DNA from: Hyphomicrobium_A sp963745205
GTDB taxonomy: Bacteria; Pseudomonadota; Alphaproteobacteria; Rhizobiales; Hyphomicrobiaceae
Direction of reading: 5' to 3'
Assembly: GCA_963745205.1 (NCBI GenBank)
Contig: CAVUWX010000032.1
Location: 1 to 64,000, forward strand
Length of the DNA: 64,000 nucleotides
A program made the translations under genes and the position numbers. Of the stretch, positions 26,484-35,217 are shown piece by piece (position 1 is the stretch's first letter; each line of letters starts with the position of its first letter). The notes beneath the pieces are model-generated. The model saw only the letters and a program-made list of their open reading frames with translations. It was not told where the DNA came from and ran no database searches.

Positions 26484-26810
26484 ATGCGCAAGCAGTTATC
26501 GGCAATCGTTGGCGCTGCGGCGGGCTTGGCGGCCCTGGCTGCGAGCACAGGTCCAGCCGCCGCCTGGCACAGCTACCGCTGGTACGCGGACTACGCGCCG
26601 CTCTATCCGCGCGTCTATTACGGGCCGCCCGTCGTCTATGTCGTCCCGCCGGCCTACGCCTATTATCCGCGGCCGCTGTACCGCGCTTGCTGTGGCACCG
26701 TCTATGGCCCCGCCGGCACCTACTATCCGCGTGCTGTCTACTATCCGCGTGCAGCCTACTATGGCTACGGCTATGTGGGTTACGGCTACGGTCGCCGCTG
26801 CTGCTGGTAA
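26484..26810 (+). CDS. Exported Tyr/Pro/Gly-rich protein
   Basis: The 108-residue protein has a clean signal peptide ending TGPAAAW. The mature part is almost entirely Tyr, Pro, Gly, Val and Ala (YYPRAVYYPRAAYYG, then YGYGYVGYGYGRR). Two Cys pairs, RACCG and the C-terminal RCCW, suggest disulfides or metal binding. Composition resembles small surface or envelope proteins of Rhizobiales, but no family is recognised. GGAG lies six bases before ATG 26484; starts at 26457 and 26472 are possible. A possible CtrA half-site is upstream. It ends three bases from the convergent reductase gene. Confidence 0.7.
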   Translation: MRKQLSAIVGAAAGLAALAASTGPAAAWHSYRWYADYAPLYPRVYYGPPVVYVVPPAYAYYPRPLYRACCGTVYGPAGTYYPRAVYYPRAAYYGYGYVGYGYGRRCCW

Positions 26811-26813
26811 GAG

Positions 26814-27227
26814 CTATTTCACATCAACGCGCACTCCCGCGACGAGCCAGGCCGGATCGAACCATCGGTCCGCCTCGCCGTCGTAGGGGAGCCGCGTGAC
26901 GTCCCAGTGCTGGATGTAGCGGGCGTACACGTCCCACACCGGCGGGCCCCCGCCGATGAAGATGATGCGGCCGGGAAACCGGGCGATCGTCGCCTCGGGA
27001 TCCATGCTGGATCTCAGCTCGACGATGGTCCGCTCCTTGTGCGCGAAGGCGGGGATCGAGTGATAGGTGCGCGGTCCCGCCAGAATCACGTTGCCGCGGG
27101 TTTCGCTCCAGAAGCGCTCCACGTCGGCTTTGTACTCGGGCGCCTTGGCCCCTTCCCAGGGAAGCTGCCCGTTGAGGCCGAGCTGCCCGCGCTGGCCGAT
27201 GGCGCACATCGAGCGCACGTAGGTCAT
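26814..27227 (-). CDS. Dihydrofolate reductase family protein
   Basis: The 137-residue protein has the DHFR fold signatures LGLNGQLPW (NADPH and substrate loop), an Asp aligned with catalytic D27 of the E. coli enzyme in KADVERFW, GPRTYHSIP and FIGGGPPVW. It should reduce dihydrofolate with NADPH. It is shorter than E. coli FolA (159) and has about six extra residues between PW and the catalytic Asp, and its C-terminal strands are reduced. No thymidylate synthase gene, the usual partner, is next to it. ATG 27227 is chosen because AAGGA lies eight bases upstream; ATG 27236 is possible. Confidence 0.8.
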   Translation of the reverse strand: MTYVRSMCAIGQRGQLGLNGQLPWEGAKAPEYKADVERFWSETRGNVILAGPRTYHSIPAFAHKERTIVELRSSMDPEATIARFPGRIIFIGGGPPVWDVYARYIQHWDVTRLPYDGEADRWFDPAWLVAGVRVDVK

Positions 27228-27295
27228 CAGATCCATCCTTCGGAATGACGGAGCCGGCGGGCCCCGAAAAGATGCCGCCCGTCTTGGACGGTTGC

Positions 27296-28228
27296 TCAGC
27301 CGCCGAGGAACGGAAGCAACGTCGACAGCAGAGCTTCCGGCACCTCGTCCTGCGGAAGATGGTTGCACCTGTTGAGAATCGCCAGGCGCGCATTGGGCAG
27401 CACATGCGCCAGCCGGCGGCCGGTGGCAACCGGCACGATGCGGTCGCGCCGGCACCAGACGATGAGCGCTGGCTGCGCGATGCTCCGGTAGGCTCGACCC
27501 ATCTTCGGGCCGTTCGTATCGATGATCGACTGGCCGGTGGCGATGAACGCATGCCGGCTACCGAGATCGTAGAACGGCGCCGCATATCCGCGGACGTCGC
27601 TTTCCGGCACGACGCGCCCGGGCGCGCTGACAAGCCGCAGCATCATGCGCGTCATGAACTCGGGCGGCGTGACGGCCATGGCCGCGTAGGGCAGGCCGGG
27701 CACGCTGAAGAACCAGTCGCCGTCGGAAAGGTCCTGCTGCAGCGCTGGTGTGTCCATGACGACGAGGCGCGCGATTGCCCCCGGCTCACGCGAAAAATCG
27801 AGCGCGGTACGCAGGGCGACCACGCCGCCGAACGAATGGCCGACAAGGGTGACGCCGCTCAACCCCCGCTTGCGGATGAAGGCGGAGACGAGGGCGGCTT
27901 GATCGGCTGCCGAGTAGTGCTCGTCGAACGGCTTGTCCGATTGCCCGAAGCCCTTGAGGTCGAGTGCGATTACCCGGTGCTCCCGTGACAGCGCCGCCAC
28001 GACGTGCCGCCAGGTGAAGAGTGAACCGCCGAGGCCGTGCAGGAGGATCAGCGGCGGCCCTTCGCCCGATTCCTCGGCGTAGAGCGCCGTCACCGGGCGG
28101 CCCGGCACCTCGAGCGCGATTCGGTAGCCCGATCCCGCAGGGGCGCTCGCGCAAAACGAACTGAAGCACGCGAACAGCAAGCCGCCCAGTAGGCCACCGA
28201 GAATCGCCGCACGCACTTGCCGCATCAT
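27296..28228 (-). CDS. Alpha/beta hydrolase, N-terminal signal or anchor
   Basis: The 310-residue protein has an alpha/beta hydrolase fold with oxyanion segment ILLHGLGGSLFTW, nucleophile Ser in GHSFGGV, acid Asp in CRRDRIVP and His in RCNHLPQ. A hydrophobic N-terminal stretch (AILGGLLGGLLFACFSSFCAS) would export or anchor it. Sequence pattern places it with epoxide hydrolase, haloalkane dehalogenase and lipase-like enzymes, but substrate is not readable. Start codons at 28324, 28279, 28228 and 28225 are all in frame and none has a strong binding site; 28228 puts the signal peptide at the N-terminus. Confidence 0.8.
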   Translation of the reverse strand: MMRQVRAAILGGLLGGLLFACFSSFCASAPAGSGYRIALEVPGRPVTALYAEESGEGPPLILLHGLGGSLFTWRHVVAALSREHRVIALDLKGFGQSDKPFDEHYSAADQAALVSAFIRKRGLSGVTLVGHSFGGVVALRTALDFSREPGAIARLVVMDTPALQQDLSDGDWFFSVPGLPYAAMAVTPPEFMTRMMLRLVSAPGRVVPESDVRGYAAPFYDLGSRHAFIATGQSIIDTNGPKMGRAYRSIAQPALIVWCRRDRIVPVATGRRLAHVLPNARLAILNRCNHLPQDEVPEALLSTLLPFLGG

Positions 28229-28426
28229 GTTGCGTATTGAACTCTGAAGCCGCGCCACCGCGTGCAGCTCGGATTGCATCGCCTCGGCGAGATTGAGCCG
28301 TCCGGTGGCAATCCTGCCACCCATTCTATTTAGCCGCCGAAATGCGGGCGTGGGGAGCGGATTTGAGCGCGCGCCGCAACGGCTCGGCGCGCCAGCCCAC
28401 GAGAATTAGTTAATAGACCATTGACG

Positions 28427-28450
28427 ACCAGAATTTCCCATGCGATCCCA
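28427..28450 (-). promoter_or_regulatory. Candidate MraZ operator of the dcw cluster
   Basis: Read on the minus strand, TGGG occurs at 28450-28447 and 28440-28437 and TGGT at 28430-28427, an exact 10-base period. The published E. coli MraZ site consists of three TGGGN repeats separated by five bases, which is the same geometry. A TTGACG at 28421, a good -35 hexamer for plus-strand transcription, overlaps the edge of the array. MraZ bound here could block its own promoter. The site is about 175 bases before mraZ. Confidence 0.6.
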
Positions 28451-28624
28451 TACATGCCCGTCCGCACCGGGCAGGGTACGTGGCAGGGCGCCGGACCTCG
28501 AAAGAAAGAGGGCTGAGGCCTCGAGCGACCGCCACGGCCCGCCGGTGCGATGGGAGCAATCGGGGGCGAATTCGCTCGCCCGATGTGGCGTCTTTCGAGT
28601 GGTGCGCGAGGCTTTGAGCAGGGG

Positions 28625-29134
28625 ATGGAGCGCTTTGTCTCGACATTCACCAACAAGATCGACGCCAAAGGCCGGGTCTCGATCCCTGCCCCGTTCCGCG
28701 CCGTGCTCGAGCGCGACGGCTACGCTCACTCCAGCGCCGGCGGCATCTACTGCTACCCCGCGCTCGAGGCTCCTGCTCTCGATGCAGGCGGCGAGAGACT
28801 TGCAAAAAAAATCGACGGGCTTCTCTCGGGCCTGCCGGATTATTCGGACGAGCGCGATGAGCTCTCTGTCGCACTCTATGGCGACGTTCAGGTCCTCACC
28901 CTCGACGGGGACGGTCGCATCAGCCTTCCTGAGAACCTTCGCGCGCACGCAGGTCTCACAACCCAGGTCACGTTTGTCGGCCTGGGTGACAAGTTTCAGA
29001 TGTGGGAGCCAGGCCGCTTCGCAGACCGGCGTGAGCGCGCGCGCGAAAAGGTCCACCACACTCGCAAGCTCTTCGGCGCGGGGAACCGTCCCTCCCTCTC
29101 GGAGGATGACGGTGACGAGGGAGCACGGGGATGA
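28625..29134 (+). CDS. mraZ: Transcriptional regulator MraZ
   Basis: The 169-residue protein has two SpoVT/AbrB-like MraZ units. The first (STFTNKIDAKGRVSIPAPF) lies near residues 6-50 and the second (DGDGRISLPENLRAH) near 95-140. These wrap DNA as a ring-shaped oligomer and repress the dcw promoter. ATG 28625 is chosen because the family begins with MERFVS-like residues; earlier in-frame ATGs at 28550 and 28583 would add non-homologous residues. The stop overlaps the rsmH start (ATGA). The candidate operator upstream suggests autorepression. Confidence 0.95.
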   Translation: MERFVSTFTNKIDAKGRVSIPAPFRAVLERDGYAHSSAGGIYCYPALEAPALDAGGERLAKKIDGLLSGLPDYSDERDELSVALYGDVQVLTLDGDGRISLPENLRAHAGLTTQVTFVGLGDKFQMWEPGRFADRRERAREKVHHTRKLFGAGNRPSLSEDDGDEGARG

Positions 29135-30162
29135 CGGCGCGTCGCGGACGGCGAGAGGCCACACCCACTGAGCCGGACACCACCCGCCACATCCCCGTGC
29201 TGCTCTCGGAGGTCATCGAGAGCTTAAGCCCAAGCGACGGCGACGTTTTCATCGATGCGACGTTCGGTGCCGGGGGCTACTCGCGCGCTCTTCTAAATGC
29301 TGCCGATTGTCGCGTCATCGCTATCGACCGCGATCCGAGCGCGATTGCCGGCGCGCAAAGCCTGTGCGCGGAGTTCCCCGGTCGCCTCACCGTCAGCGAG
29401 GCCCCGTTCAGCGAGCTCGACGCCATCATCGAAGAGCAGGGTTGTGACCGCGTCGACGGCGTCGTGCTCGACATCGGCGTCTCCTCGATGCAACTCGACC
29501 AACCTCAACGCGGTTTCTCCTTTCAGACCGACGGCCCGCTCGACATGCGCATGTCGCGCAAGGGCCGGACCGCAGCCGATATCGTCAACGGCATGGACGA
29601 GGAGAAGCTCGCACGCATCCTTTACGTCTTGGGCGAGGAGCGTCGCTCGCGCGCAATCGCGCGTGCCATCGTCAAGGCCAGAGCCGATGCCCCCATTGAG
29701 ACAACGCGCGCGCTCGCCGATGTCGTGTCCCGCGTCCTCGGTGGCCGCAAGGAGGACGGGCGACACCCGGCGACGCGCACCTTCCAGGCGCTGCGGATCT
29801 ACGTGAACGACGAGCTGGACGAGCTCGCGAAGGGCTTGAGCGCGGCGGAACGCTGTCTAAAACCCGACGGCCGCCTCGTCGTCGTTACCTTCCACTCGCT
29901 CGAGGACCGCATCGTGAAGCGGTTTTTGACCGCGCGGGCGGGCAAGGAAGTCCGCGGCTCCCGCCACCTGCCCGATCAATCGTTAAAATCCAAGCCTCCG
30001 AGTTTCCGGATTGTTAACCCCCGCCCATTAACTCCTTCTAAAGGAGAACTCGAGGTGAACCCGCGCGCCAGATCGGCACGAGCTCGGGTAGGGGTCAGAA
30101 CGGAAGCCCCCCCGTGGCCCGCCGAGGAAGCGGACTTGGGGTTGCCTTCGATCGAGACTTGA
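29131..30162 (+). CDS. rsmH: 16S rRNA (cytosine(1402)-N(4))-methyltransferase
   Basis: The 343-residue protein (formerly MraW) has the SAM-binding motif DATFGAGGYSRALL near residue 47, the RGFSFQTDGPLDMRM segment, and FHSLEDRIVKRF near 255. It methylates N4 of C1402 in the ribosomal P site. Length is slightly greater than the E. coli enzyme (313), through an N-terminal leader of about 15 residues and a C-terminal tail. It is translationally coupled to mraZ. The 3' end near 30010-30030 contains two GTTAAC/TTAAC words that are part of the coding sequence. Confidence 0.95.
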   Translation: MTARRGRREATPTEPDTTRHIPVLLSEVIESLSPSDGDVFIDATFGAGGYSRALLNAADCRVIAIDRDPSAIAGAQSLCAEFPGRLTVSEAPFSELDAIIEEQGCDRVDGVVLDIGVSSMQLDQPQRGFSFQTDGPLDMRMSRKGRTAADIVNGMDEEKLARILYVLGEERRSRAIARAIVKARADAPIETTRALADVVSRVLGGRKEDGRHPATRTFQALRIYVNDELDELAKGLSAAERCLKPDGRLVVVTFHSLEDRIVKRFLTARAGKEVRGSRHLPDQSLKSKPPSFRIVNPRPLTPSKGELEVNPRARSARARVGVRTEAPPWPAEEADLGLPSIET

Positions 30163-30185
30163 ACCCGCTTGGAGAAACCGTCCCC

Positions 30186-30506
30186 ATGCGTATCGTCAAT
30201 CTCGCGGCCTTCGCTCTCGCCCTGGCAAGCGCCTTCCTGCTCTATGGCATTAACTACGATACGCGGTTGCTCGAAGCGCGCGTGCAGGGAGACGAGCGAT
30301 CAATTGACGAGGCGCGCAACGATATCGCCGTCTTGAAGGCCGAGCGCGCCCATCTCGGGCGCCCGGAGCGCATCGAGCTGATCGCGCGGGCGCAAGGCCT
30401 GCGGCCCGCCGCAGAGCAGCAGATCGCCGCAAGCCCAGAAGAGGCGATGACGCGCGCGCTCGCCGAAGCCGGGGCTGAGCGTGTCCCGGCCGCAAGGGGC
30501 CCTTAA
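30186..30506 (+). CDS. ftsL: Cell division protein FtsL
   Basis: The 106-residue protein has one N-terminal membrane helix (NLAAFALALASAFLLYGI) followed by a periplasmic coiled coil with leucine-zipper-like heptads (RSIDEARNDIAVLKAERAHL). This is the FtsL layout; identity is set mainly by position between rsmH and ftsI, since sequence conservation is low. FtsL joins FtsB and FtsQ and signals to FtsW-FtsI. ATG 30186 is preceded by GGAGA ten bases away. The upstream in-frame start at 30114 overlaps rsmH and is less likely. Confidence 0.9.
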   Translation: MRIVNLAAFALALASAFLLYGINYDTRLLEARVQGDERSIDEARNDIAVLKAERAHLGRPERIELIARAQGLRPAAEQQIAASPEEAMTRALAEAGAERVPAARGP

Positions 30507-30507
30507 G

Positions 30508-32241
30508 ATGAGCGTCTCGATCACGCCGCAGCGCGGCGAGCCGGACGCACCACCGGAAACCATTACGCGAGCGCGCGCCAACGGACCGTTGCGCACTCTT
30601 ATCGCCATGATCCTGGTGGCGCTCGCCTTCATGGCGGTCGGCGCCCAGCTCGTACGGCTCGCATTGCCGAGCCAGTCGGAGATCACGTCCGCTCTCAGCG
30701 AGACGGTGAGCGGAAGCTACGCGCGCCCCGACATCGTCGACCGCAACGGGCGCCTGCTCGCGTCCGACGTCGAGGCCTATTCGCTGTTCGCCGATCCGGC
30801 CCGCGTGCTCGACCGCGACGAGATCGTCGAGAAGCTCGCCTCCGTATTCCCCGATCTCGACCGAAGTGCCGTGCGCAACGATCTCGCCGACCGCTCGCGA
30901 CGCTTTGTCTGGATCCGGCGCGGGCTCTCGCCCAGGAGGGCGCAGGAGGTGCACAACCTCGGACTCCCCGGCCTCGACTTTCGGCGTGAGCTGCGTCGCG
31001 CCTATCCCGGCGGCACGCTGGCCGGTCACGTGCTCGGCTACGTCAATATCGACAATCGTGGCGTCGCCGGCATCGAGCGCTATGTGGATGACTCGATCGG
31101 CGTCGATGCGGTTCAGAGCGCGACGCTGACCGAGCGGGCGCCCGTGCACCTGTCGATCGACATTGGCGTGCAGCACGCCGTCGAGAGCGAGCTCGAGGAC
31201 GCCATGCGCCGTTTTGAGGCCAAGGGCGCCGCGGGGCTCGTACTCGACGCCAATACCGGCGAGATCCTCGCCTCCGCTTCCTTTCCCGAAGTCGATCCCG
31301 CACGCCCGACCATGAGTCTCGAGACCGCGCGCGCCGACAAGATCGCCGGCAGCACCTTCGAGCTCGGCTCCGTGTTCAAGACGGTCACGCTGGCCCTGGC
31401 GCTCGAGGGCGGCTACGCCCGGCTCGACACTGTGCTCGACGTGCGTCAGCCGCTCGCCGCCGGCGCCTTCACCATCCGCGACCTGCATCCCGTGGGGCGC
31501 CCGCTTTCGGTCGCCGAGGTGTTCATTCACTCGTCGAACATCGGTGCGGCGATGCTCGCCACGCGCGCCGGGCCGCAGAAGCTGCAGACCTTCCTGCAGA
31601 CTCTCGGGCTCATGACGAACATGCAGACCGAGGAAGGGCCGATCGCGCCGCCGCAGCTCCCCTCGCGCTGGGGGCCGGTGGAAACCATGACCATCTCCTA
31701 CGGGCACGGTCTCGCCGTCTCGCCCCTGCAGTTCGCGGTGGCGGCGAGTGCGCTCTTGAATGGCGGTCACAAGGTTGAGCCCACGTTCCTGAAGCGCCCA
31801 CCCGATGCCGAGCCCGTCAAGGAGGTGGCGCTCATCAGCACGGCGACGAGCGAACGCATGCGCGAGCTGATGCGGCTCAACGTCACCGACCCTGCGGGCA
31901 CGGGAAAGCGCGCCGCTGTCCCAGGCTACGCGATCGGCGGCAAGACCGGCACGGCGGAGATGCCCGGCCCCGGCGGCTACCGCGAGCGCGCCGTCATCTC
32001 CTCGTTCCTTGCGGCGTTCCCCATCGACAAGCCGAAGTATCTCGTGTTCGTGCTGCTGTTTGAGCCCCGGCCCACACACGCCGCCGGCGGCGAGGTGCTG
32101 GCGGCGCTCAACGCCGCGCCGACCGCAGGCCAGATCATCGCGCGCATCGGGCCCCTTCTCGGCATGATGTCGGCCTCCGCGGCCGGCGCTTCGGGCGTGG
32201 CGTTTGACGGGACTCTGCCTGCAAAATATGAAGCTCAGTGA
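30508..32241 (+). CDS. ftsI: Septal penicillin-binding protein (class B, PBP3)
   Basis: The 577-residue protein has a membrane anchor (about residues 32-52), a PBP dimerisation domain (about 75-220) and a transpeptidase domain. The catalytic motifs are S288-VFK with K291, the S343-N pair in SSN, and K479-TGT. It crosslinks septal peptidoglycan together with FtsW. Its start lies one base after the ftsL stop; a GTG at 30481 overlapping ftsL is possible. The nucleophile context (ELGSVFKT) is slightly unusual compared with the common STFK but retains SxxK. Confidence 0.95.
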   Translation: MSVSITPQRGEPDAPPETITRARANGPLRTLIAMILVALAFMAVGAQLVRLALPSQSEITSALSETVSGSYARPDIVDRNGRLLASDVEAYSLFADPARVLDRDEIVEKLASVFPDLDRSAVRNDLADRSRRFVWIRRGLSPRRAQEVHNLGLPGLDFRRELRRAYPGGTLAGHVLGYVNIDNRGVAGIERYVDDSIGVDAVQSATLTERAPVHLSIDIGVQHAVESELEDAMRRFEAKGAAGLVLDANTGEILASASFPEVDPARPTMSLETARADKIAGSTFELGSVFKTVTLALALEGGYARLDTVLDVRQPLAAGAFTIRDLHPVGRPLSVAEVFIHSSNIGAAMLATRAGPQKLQTFLQTLGLMTNMQTEEGPIAPPQLPSRWGPVETMTISYGHGLAVSPLQFAVAASALLNGGHKVEPTFLKRPPDAEPVKEVALISTATSERMRELMRLNVTDPAGTGKRAAVPGYAIGGKTGTAEMPGPGGYRERAVISSFLAAFPIDKPKYLVFVLLFEPRPTHAAGGEVLAALNAAPTAGQIIARIGPLLGMMSASAAGASGVAFDGTLPAKYEAQ

Positions 32242-32255
32242 CGCGCCCCTAAGCG

Positions 32256-33731
32256 TTGAAGCCAAACAGGCTGAATGAACAAATGCTCCTCTCCTCTCTC
32301 GTGGGGGCCGATGTGACGGCTCCGCCCGGATCGGGAAGCATCGATATCGCCGGCCTGACGGCCGACAGCCGTCAGGTGCGCCCCGGCTACTTGTTCGTGG
32401 CGATCGCTGGCAGCAAGGCTGACGGCGCGCGGTTCATCGCCGATGCCGTCGCCAAGGGCGCGGTGGCGGTGCTGGCGGGTGCGGCGACAGAGGTCGCGAG
32501 CACTGCGGCGGTTCCTGTTCTGCGCGCACAGGAGCCGCGTCACGCGCTGGCGCTGATGGCGGCGCGCTACTACGGCGCGCAGCCCGAGACCGCGGTTGCG
32601 GTAACGGGCACCAGCGGGAAAACCTCGGTCGCGGACTTCACACGGCAGATCTTCACGGCGCTCGGCCATCGCAGCGCTTCGCTCGGCACCATCGGCCTCG
32701 TGAAGCCCGACGGCACCGTCTACGGCTCGCTGACGACCCCCGACCCCATTTCGCTGCACAAGACTTTGGCCGAGCTCGCGGCCGAGGGCGTGACCCACAT
32801 CGCGTTCGAGGCGTCCTCGCATGGCCTCGATCAGCATCGGCTCGACGGGGTGTGGGTCAAAGCTGCCGCCTTCACCAATCTCGGCCGCGACCACCTCGAT
32901 TATCACCCGACGATAGAGGCCTACCTGGCGGCGAAGCTGCGGCTGTTCGCCGAGCTGCTACCGCTCGGCGCCACCGCCGTCGTCAATACGGATGCCGCCG
33001 GCGCGCCGGACGTCGTCGCCGCCGCGCAAGCCGCCGGCCGTCTGGTGTTCACCGTCGGCAGGACCGGCGACGGCCTGAAGCTCGAGCGGCTCGTGCGCGA
33101 AGGCTTCGCGCAGCGCATGTCGGTCGCGCACGAGGGCCGCACATTTGACGTGCGCCTGCCCCTCCTCGGCGAATACCAAGCCGCGAACGCGCTTGTCGCC
33201 GCCGGGCTAGCCATCGCCGCAGGCGAGGCGGCGGGGCGGGTGCTGCCGGCGCTGCAGGGCCTCGAGGGCGTGAAGGGCCGGCTCGAAATCGTGGGAGAGG
33301 CGCGCGGCGGCCTCGCCGTCGTCGATTACGCGCACAAGCCCGACGCGCTCGCGGCCGTGCTCGACGCGCTGCGCCCGTTTGCGACGGGCAAGCTGATCTG
33401 CGTCATCGGCTGCGGCGGCGATCGCGACAAAGGCAAGCGCCCGCTCATGGGCGCCATCGCGGTGGAAAAGTCTGATGTCGTGATCGTCACCGACGACAAT
33501 CCGCGCAGCGAGCGCCCCGAGGCGATCCGCGCCCAGATTCTAGCCGCGGCGCCCGGCGCGCGCGAGATCGGCGATCGGGCGCAGGCGATCCGCGCCGGCG
33601 TCGCGATGCTGGGCGAGGGCGACGTGCTCGTCGTCGCGGGCAAGGGCCACGAAACCGGTCAGATCGTCGGCGACAAGGTTCTCCCATTTTCGGATCACGA
33701 CGAGGTCCTCAAGGCATTGGGGGACGGCTGA
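32256..33731 (+). CDS. murE: UDP-MurNAc-L-Ala-D-Glu:meso-DAP ligase
   Basis: The 491-residue Mur ligase has the ATP loop GTSGKTSVA near residue 115 and the central VTHIAFEASSHGLDQHR segment. It also has the DDNPRSERPEAI motif near 415, whose DNPR selects meso-diaminopimelate rather than lysine. It adds the third residue of the stem peptide in the cytoplasm. The first start, TTG 32256, has no good binding site; ATG 32283 would remove nine residues. The gene follows ftsI by 14 bases and precedes murF by four. Confidence 0.95.
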   Translation: MKPNRLNEQMLLSSLVGADVTAPPGSGSIDIAGLTADSRQVRPGYLFVAIAGSKADGARFIADAVAKGAVAVLAGAATEVASTAAVPVLRAQEPRHALALMAARYYGAQPETAVAVTGTSGKTSVADFTRQIFTALGHRSASLGTIGLVKPDGTVYGSLTTPDPISLHKTLAELAAEGVTHIAFEASSHGLDQHRLDGVWVKAAAFTNLGRDHLDYHPTIEAYLAAKLRLFAELLPLGATAVVNTDAAGAPDVVAAAQAAGRLVFTVGRTGDGLKLERLVREGFAQRMSVAHEGRTFDVRLPLLGEYQAANALVAAGLAIAAGEAAGRVLPALQGLEGVKGRLEIVGEARGGLAVVDYAHKPDALAAVLDALRPFATGKLICVIGCGGDRDKGKRPLMGAIAVEKSDVVIVTDDNPRSERPEAIRAQILAAAPGAREIGDRAQAIRAGVAMLGEGDVLVVAGKGHETGQIVGDKVLPFSDHDEVLKALGDG

Positions 33732-33735
33732 CGGC

Positions 33736-35151
33736 ATGACGGAGCCGCTGTGGACATGGGGGGACTTGGTGGCGGCGTCGGGTGCGGCCACCGACGGCTC
33801 GCCTCCAGTCGCGATCACCGGGTTTTCTCTTGATACGCGCACGCTTGCGCCCGGCGACGTTTTTGTGGCGCTGCGCGATCAGCGCGACGGGCACGCGTTT
33901 GTCACGCGCGCATTCGAGCGCGGCGCGGCTGCGGCCTTGGTCGAAAGGGGCTACGCGCGCAACGCGTCGGATGGCGCATTGCTGCGCGTACATGATCCGC
34001 TCGAAGCTTTGCGCAGCATCGCACGCGCCGCGCGTGCTCGCTCGCAAGCCGACATCGTGGCCGTGACTGGCAGCGTGGGCAAGACGGGCACCAAGGAGGC
34101 CTTGCGCGAGTGCCTGTCGCGGCTAGGCGCTACGCACGCCGCCGAGAAGTCGTTCAACAATCACTGGGGCGTGCCGCTGACGCTCGCGCGCATGCCCGCT
34201 TGCGCGCGCTATGGCGTGTTCGAGATCGGCATGAACCACGCGGGCGAGATCGCGCCGTTGTCGAAGCTCGTGCGGCCGCACGTGGCGGTCATCACCACGG
34301 TCGAGCCGGTACACCTGCAGTTCTTCGCCTCCGTCACGGACATCGCGGAGGCGAAGGCCGAGATCTTTGCGGGGCTCGATGCGGGCGGCACCGCAGTCCT
34401 CAATCGCGACAATCCGTTCTTCGATCTCTTGCAGCGGCGGGCGCGCGAGGTCCGAGCGCGCATTGTCTCCTTCGGCCGCCACGTGGACGCCGACGTCCGC
34501 CCCGAGGTGTTGGCGCTTGGTGCCGACGGCTCCGACATTGTCGTTCGTGTCGGCGGCAAGCGGATCGCCTACCGCCTCGCCGCGCCGGGGGCCCACATCG
34601 CGCAGAACTCGCTCGCCGTCGTGGCAGCGCTGTTCGCGCTCGGCGCCGATGTCGAGGCGGCAGTCCCCGCGCTGGCGGGCATTACGGCTGCCAAGGGCCG
34701 CGGCGCGCGCCGCGAGCTCAGCCTCGAGGACGGCGCCATACTGCTGATCGACGAGAGCTATAATGCCAACCCCGCGTCGATGCGCTCCGCGCTTGCCGCC
34801 ATGGCCACGGTTCCGCGCCAACGCTTTAAGCGCCGCATCGCCGTGCTGGGCGATATGCTCGAGCTTGGGGACGACTCCGTCCGTCTCCACGAGGACTTGA
34901 AGGAACCAGTTGACGCGGCGGAGGTCGATCTGGTCTTTGCCTGTGGTCTGCACATGCAGCGGCTCTATGCCGCGCTTCCAACCGCGCGGCGCGGGGAATG
35001 GGGACCCACGTCGCAGGATATCCTCGGCCCGCTCGTCGCCGCGGTGCATGGGGGCGACGTCGTGATGATCAAAGGCTCGCTCGGTTCGCGCATGGAGCCG
35101 CTGGTGGAAGCGTTGGTGCGCAAGAGCGGGACGGGGTCAGTGGCACGTTGA
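33736..35151 (+). CDS. murF: UDP-MurNAc-tripeptide:D-Ala-D-Ala ligase
   Basis: The 471-residue Mur ligase has the ATP loop VTGSVGKTGTKE near residue 113, the central FEIGMNHAGEI with its metal and carbamate region, and LIDESYNANPASM near 340. It adds the D-Ala-D-Ala made by Ddl to complete the UDP-MurNAc-pentapeptide. The gene lies between murE (four bases) and mraY (66 bases) in the usual order. Confidence 0.95.
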   Translation: MTEPLWTWGDLVAASGAATDGSPPVAITGFSLDTRTLAPGDVFVALRDQRDGHAFVTRAFERGAAAALVERGYARNASDGALLRVHDPLEALRSIARAARARSQADIVAVTGSVGKTGTKEALRECLSRLGATHAAEKSFNNHWGVPLTLARMPACARYGVFEIGMNHAGEIAPLSKLVRPHVAVITTVEPVHLQFFASVTDIAEAKAEIFAGLDAGGTAVLNRDNPFFDLLQRRAREVRARIVSFGRHVDADVRPEVLALGADGSDIVVRVGGKRIAYRLAAPGAHIAQNSLAVVAALFALGADVEAAVPALAGITAAKGRGARRELSLEDGAILLIDESYNANPASMRSALAAMATVPRQRFKRRIAVLGDMLELGDDSVRLHEDLKEPVDAAEVDLVFACGLHMQRLYAALPTARRGEWGPTSQDILGPLVAAVHGGDVVMIKGSLGSRMEPLVEALVRKSGTGSVAR

Positions 35152-35217
35152 GTGGGGCACTGGGTGGGCACTAAGAGCCGCGAGCCGAGGTAAACCGGCC
35201 GCTGTCGGAGACGTTGA

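Noticed and set aside
29995..30035. CtrA binding site (two TTAAC words) ahead of ftsL
   Set aside because: The two words are ten bases apart, not seven, and lie within the rsmH coding sequence.
30250..32265. A 671-residue open frame antisense to ftsL and ftsI
   Set aside because: It is a mirror frame of a high-GC gene, Arg/Gly/His-rich, without domains, and lies opposite confidently assigned genes.
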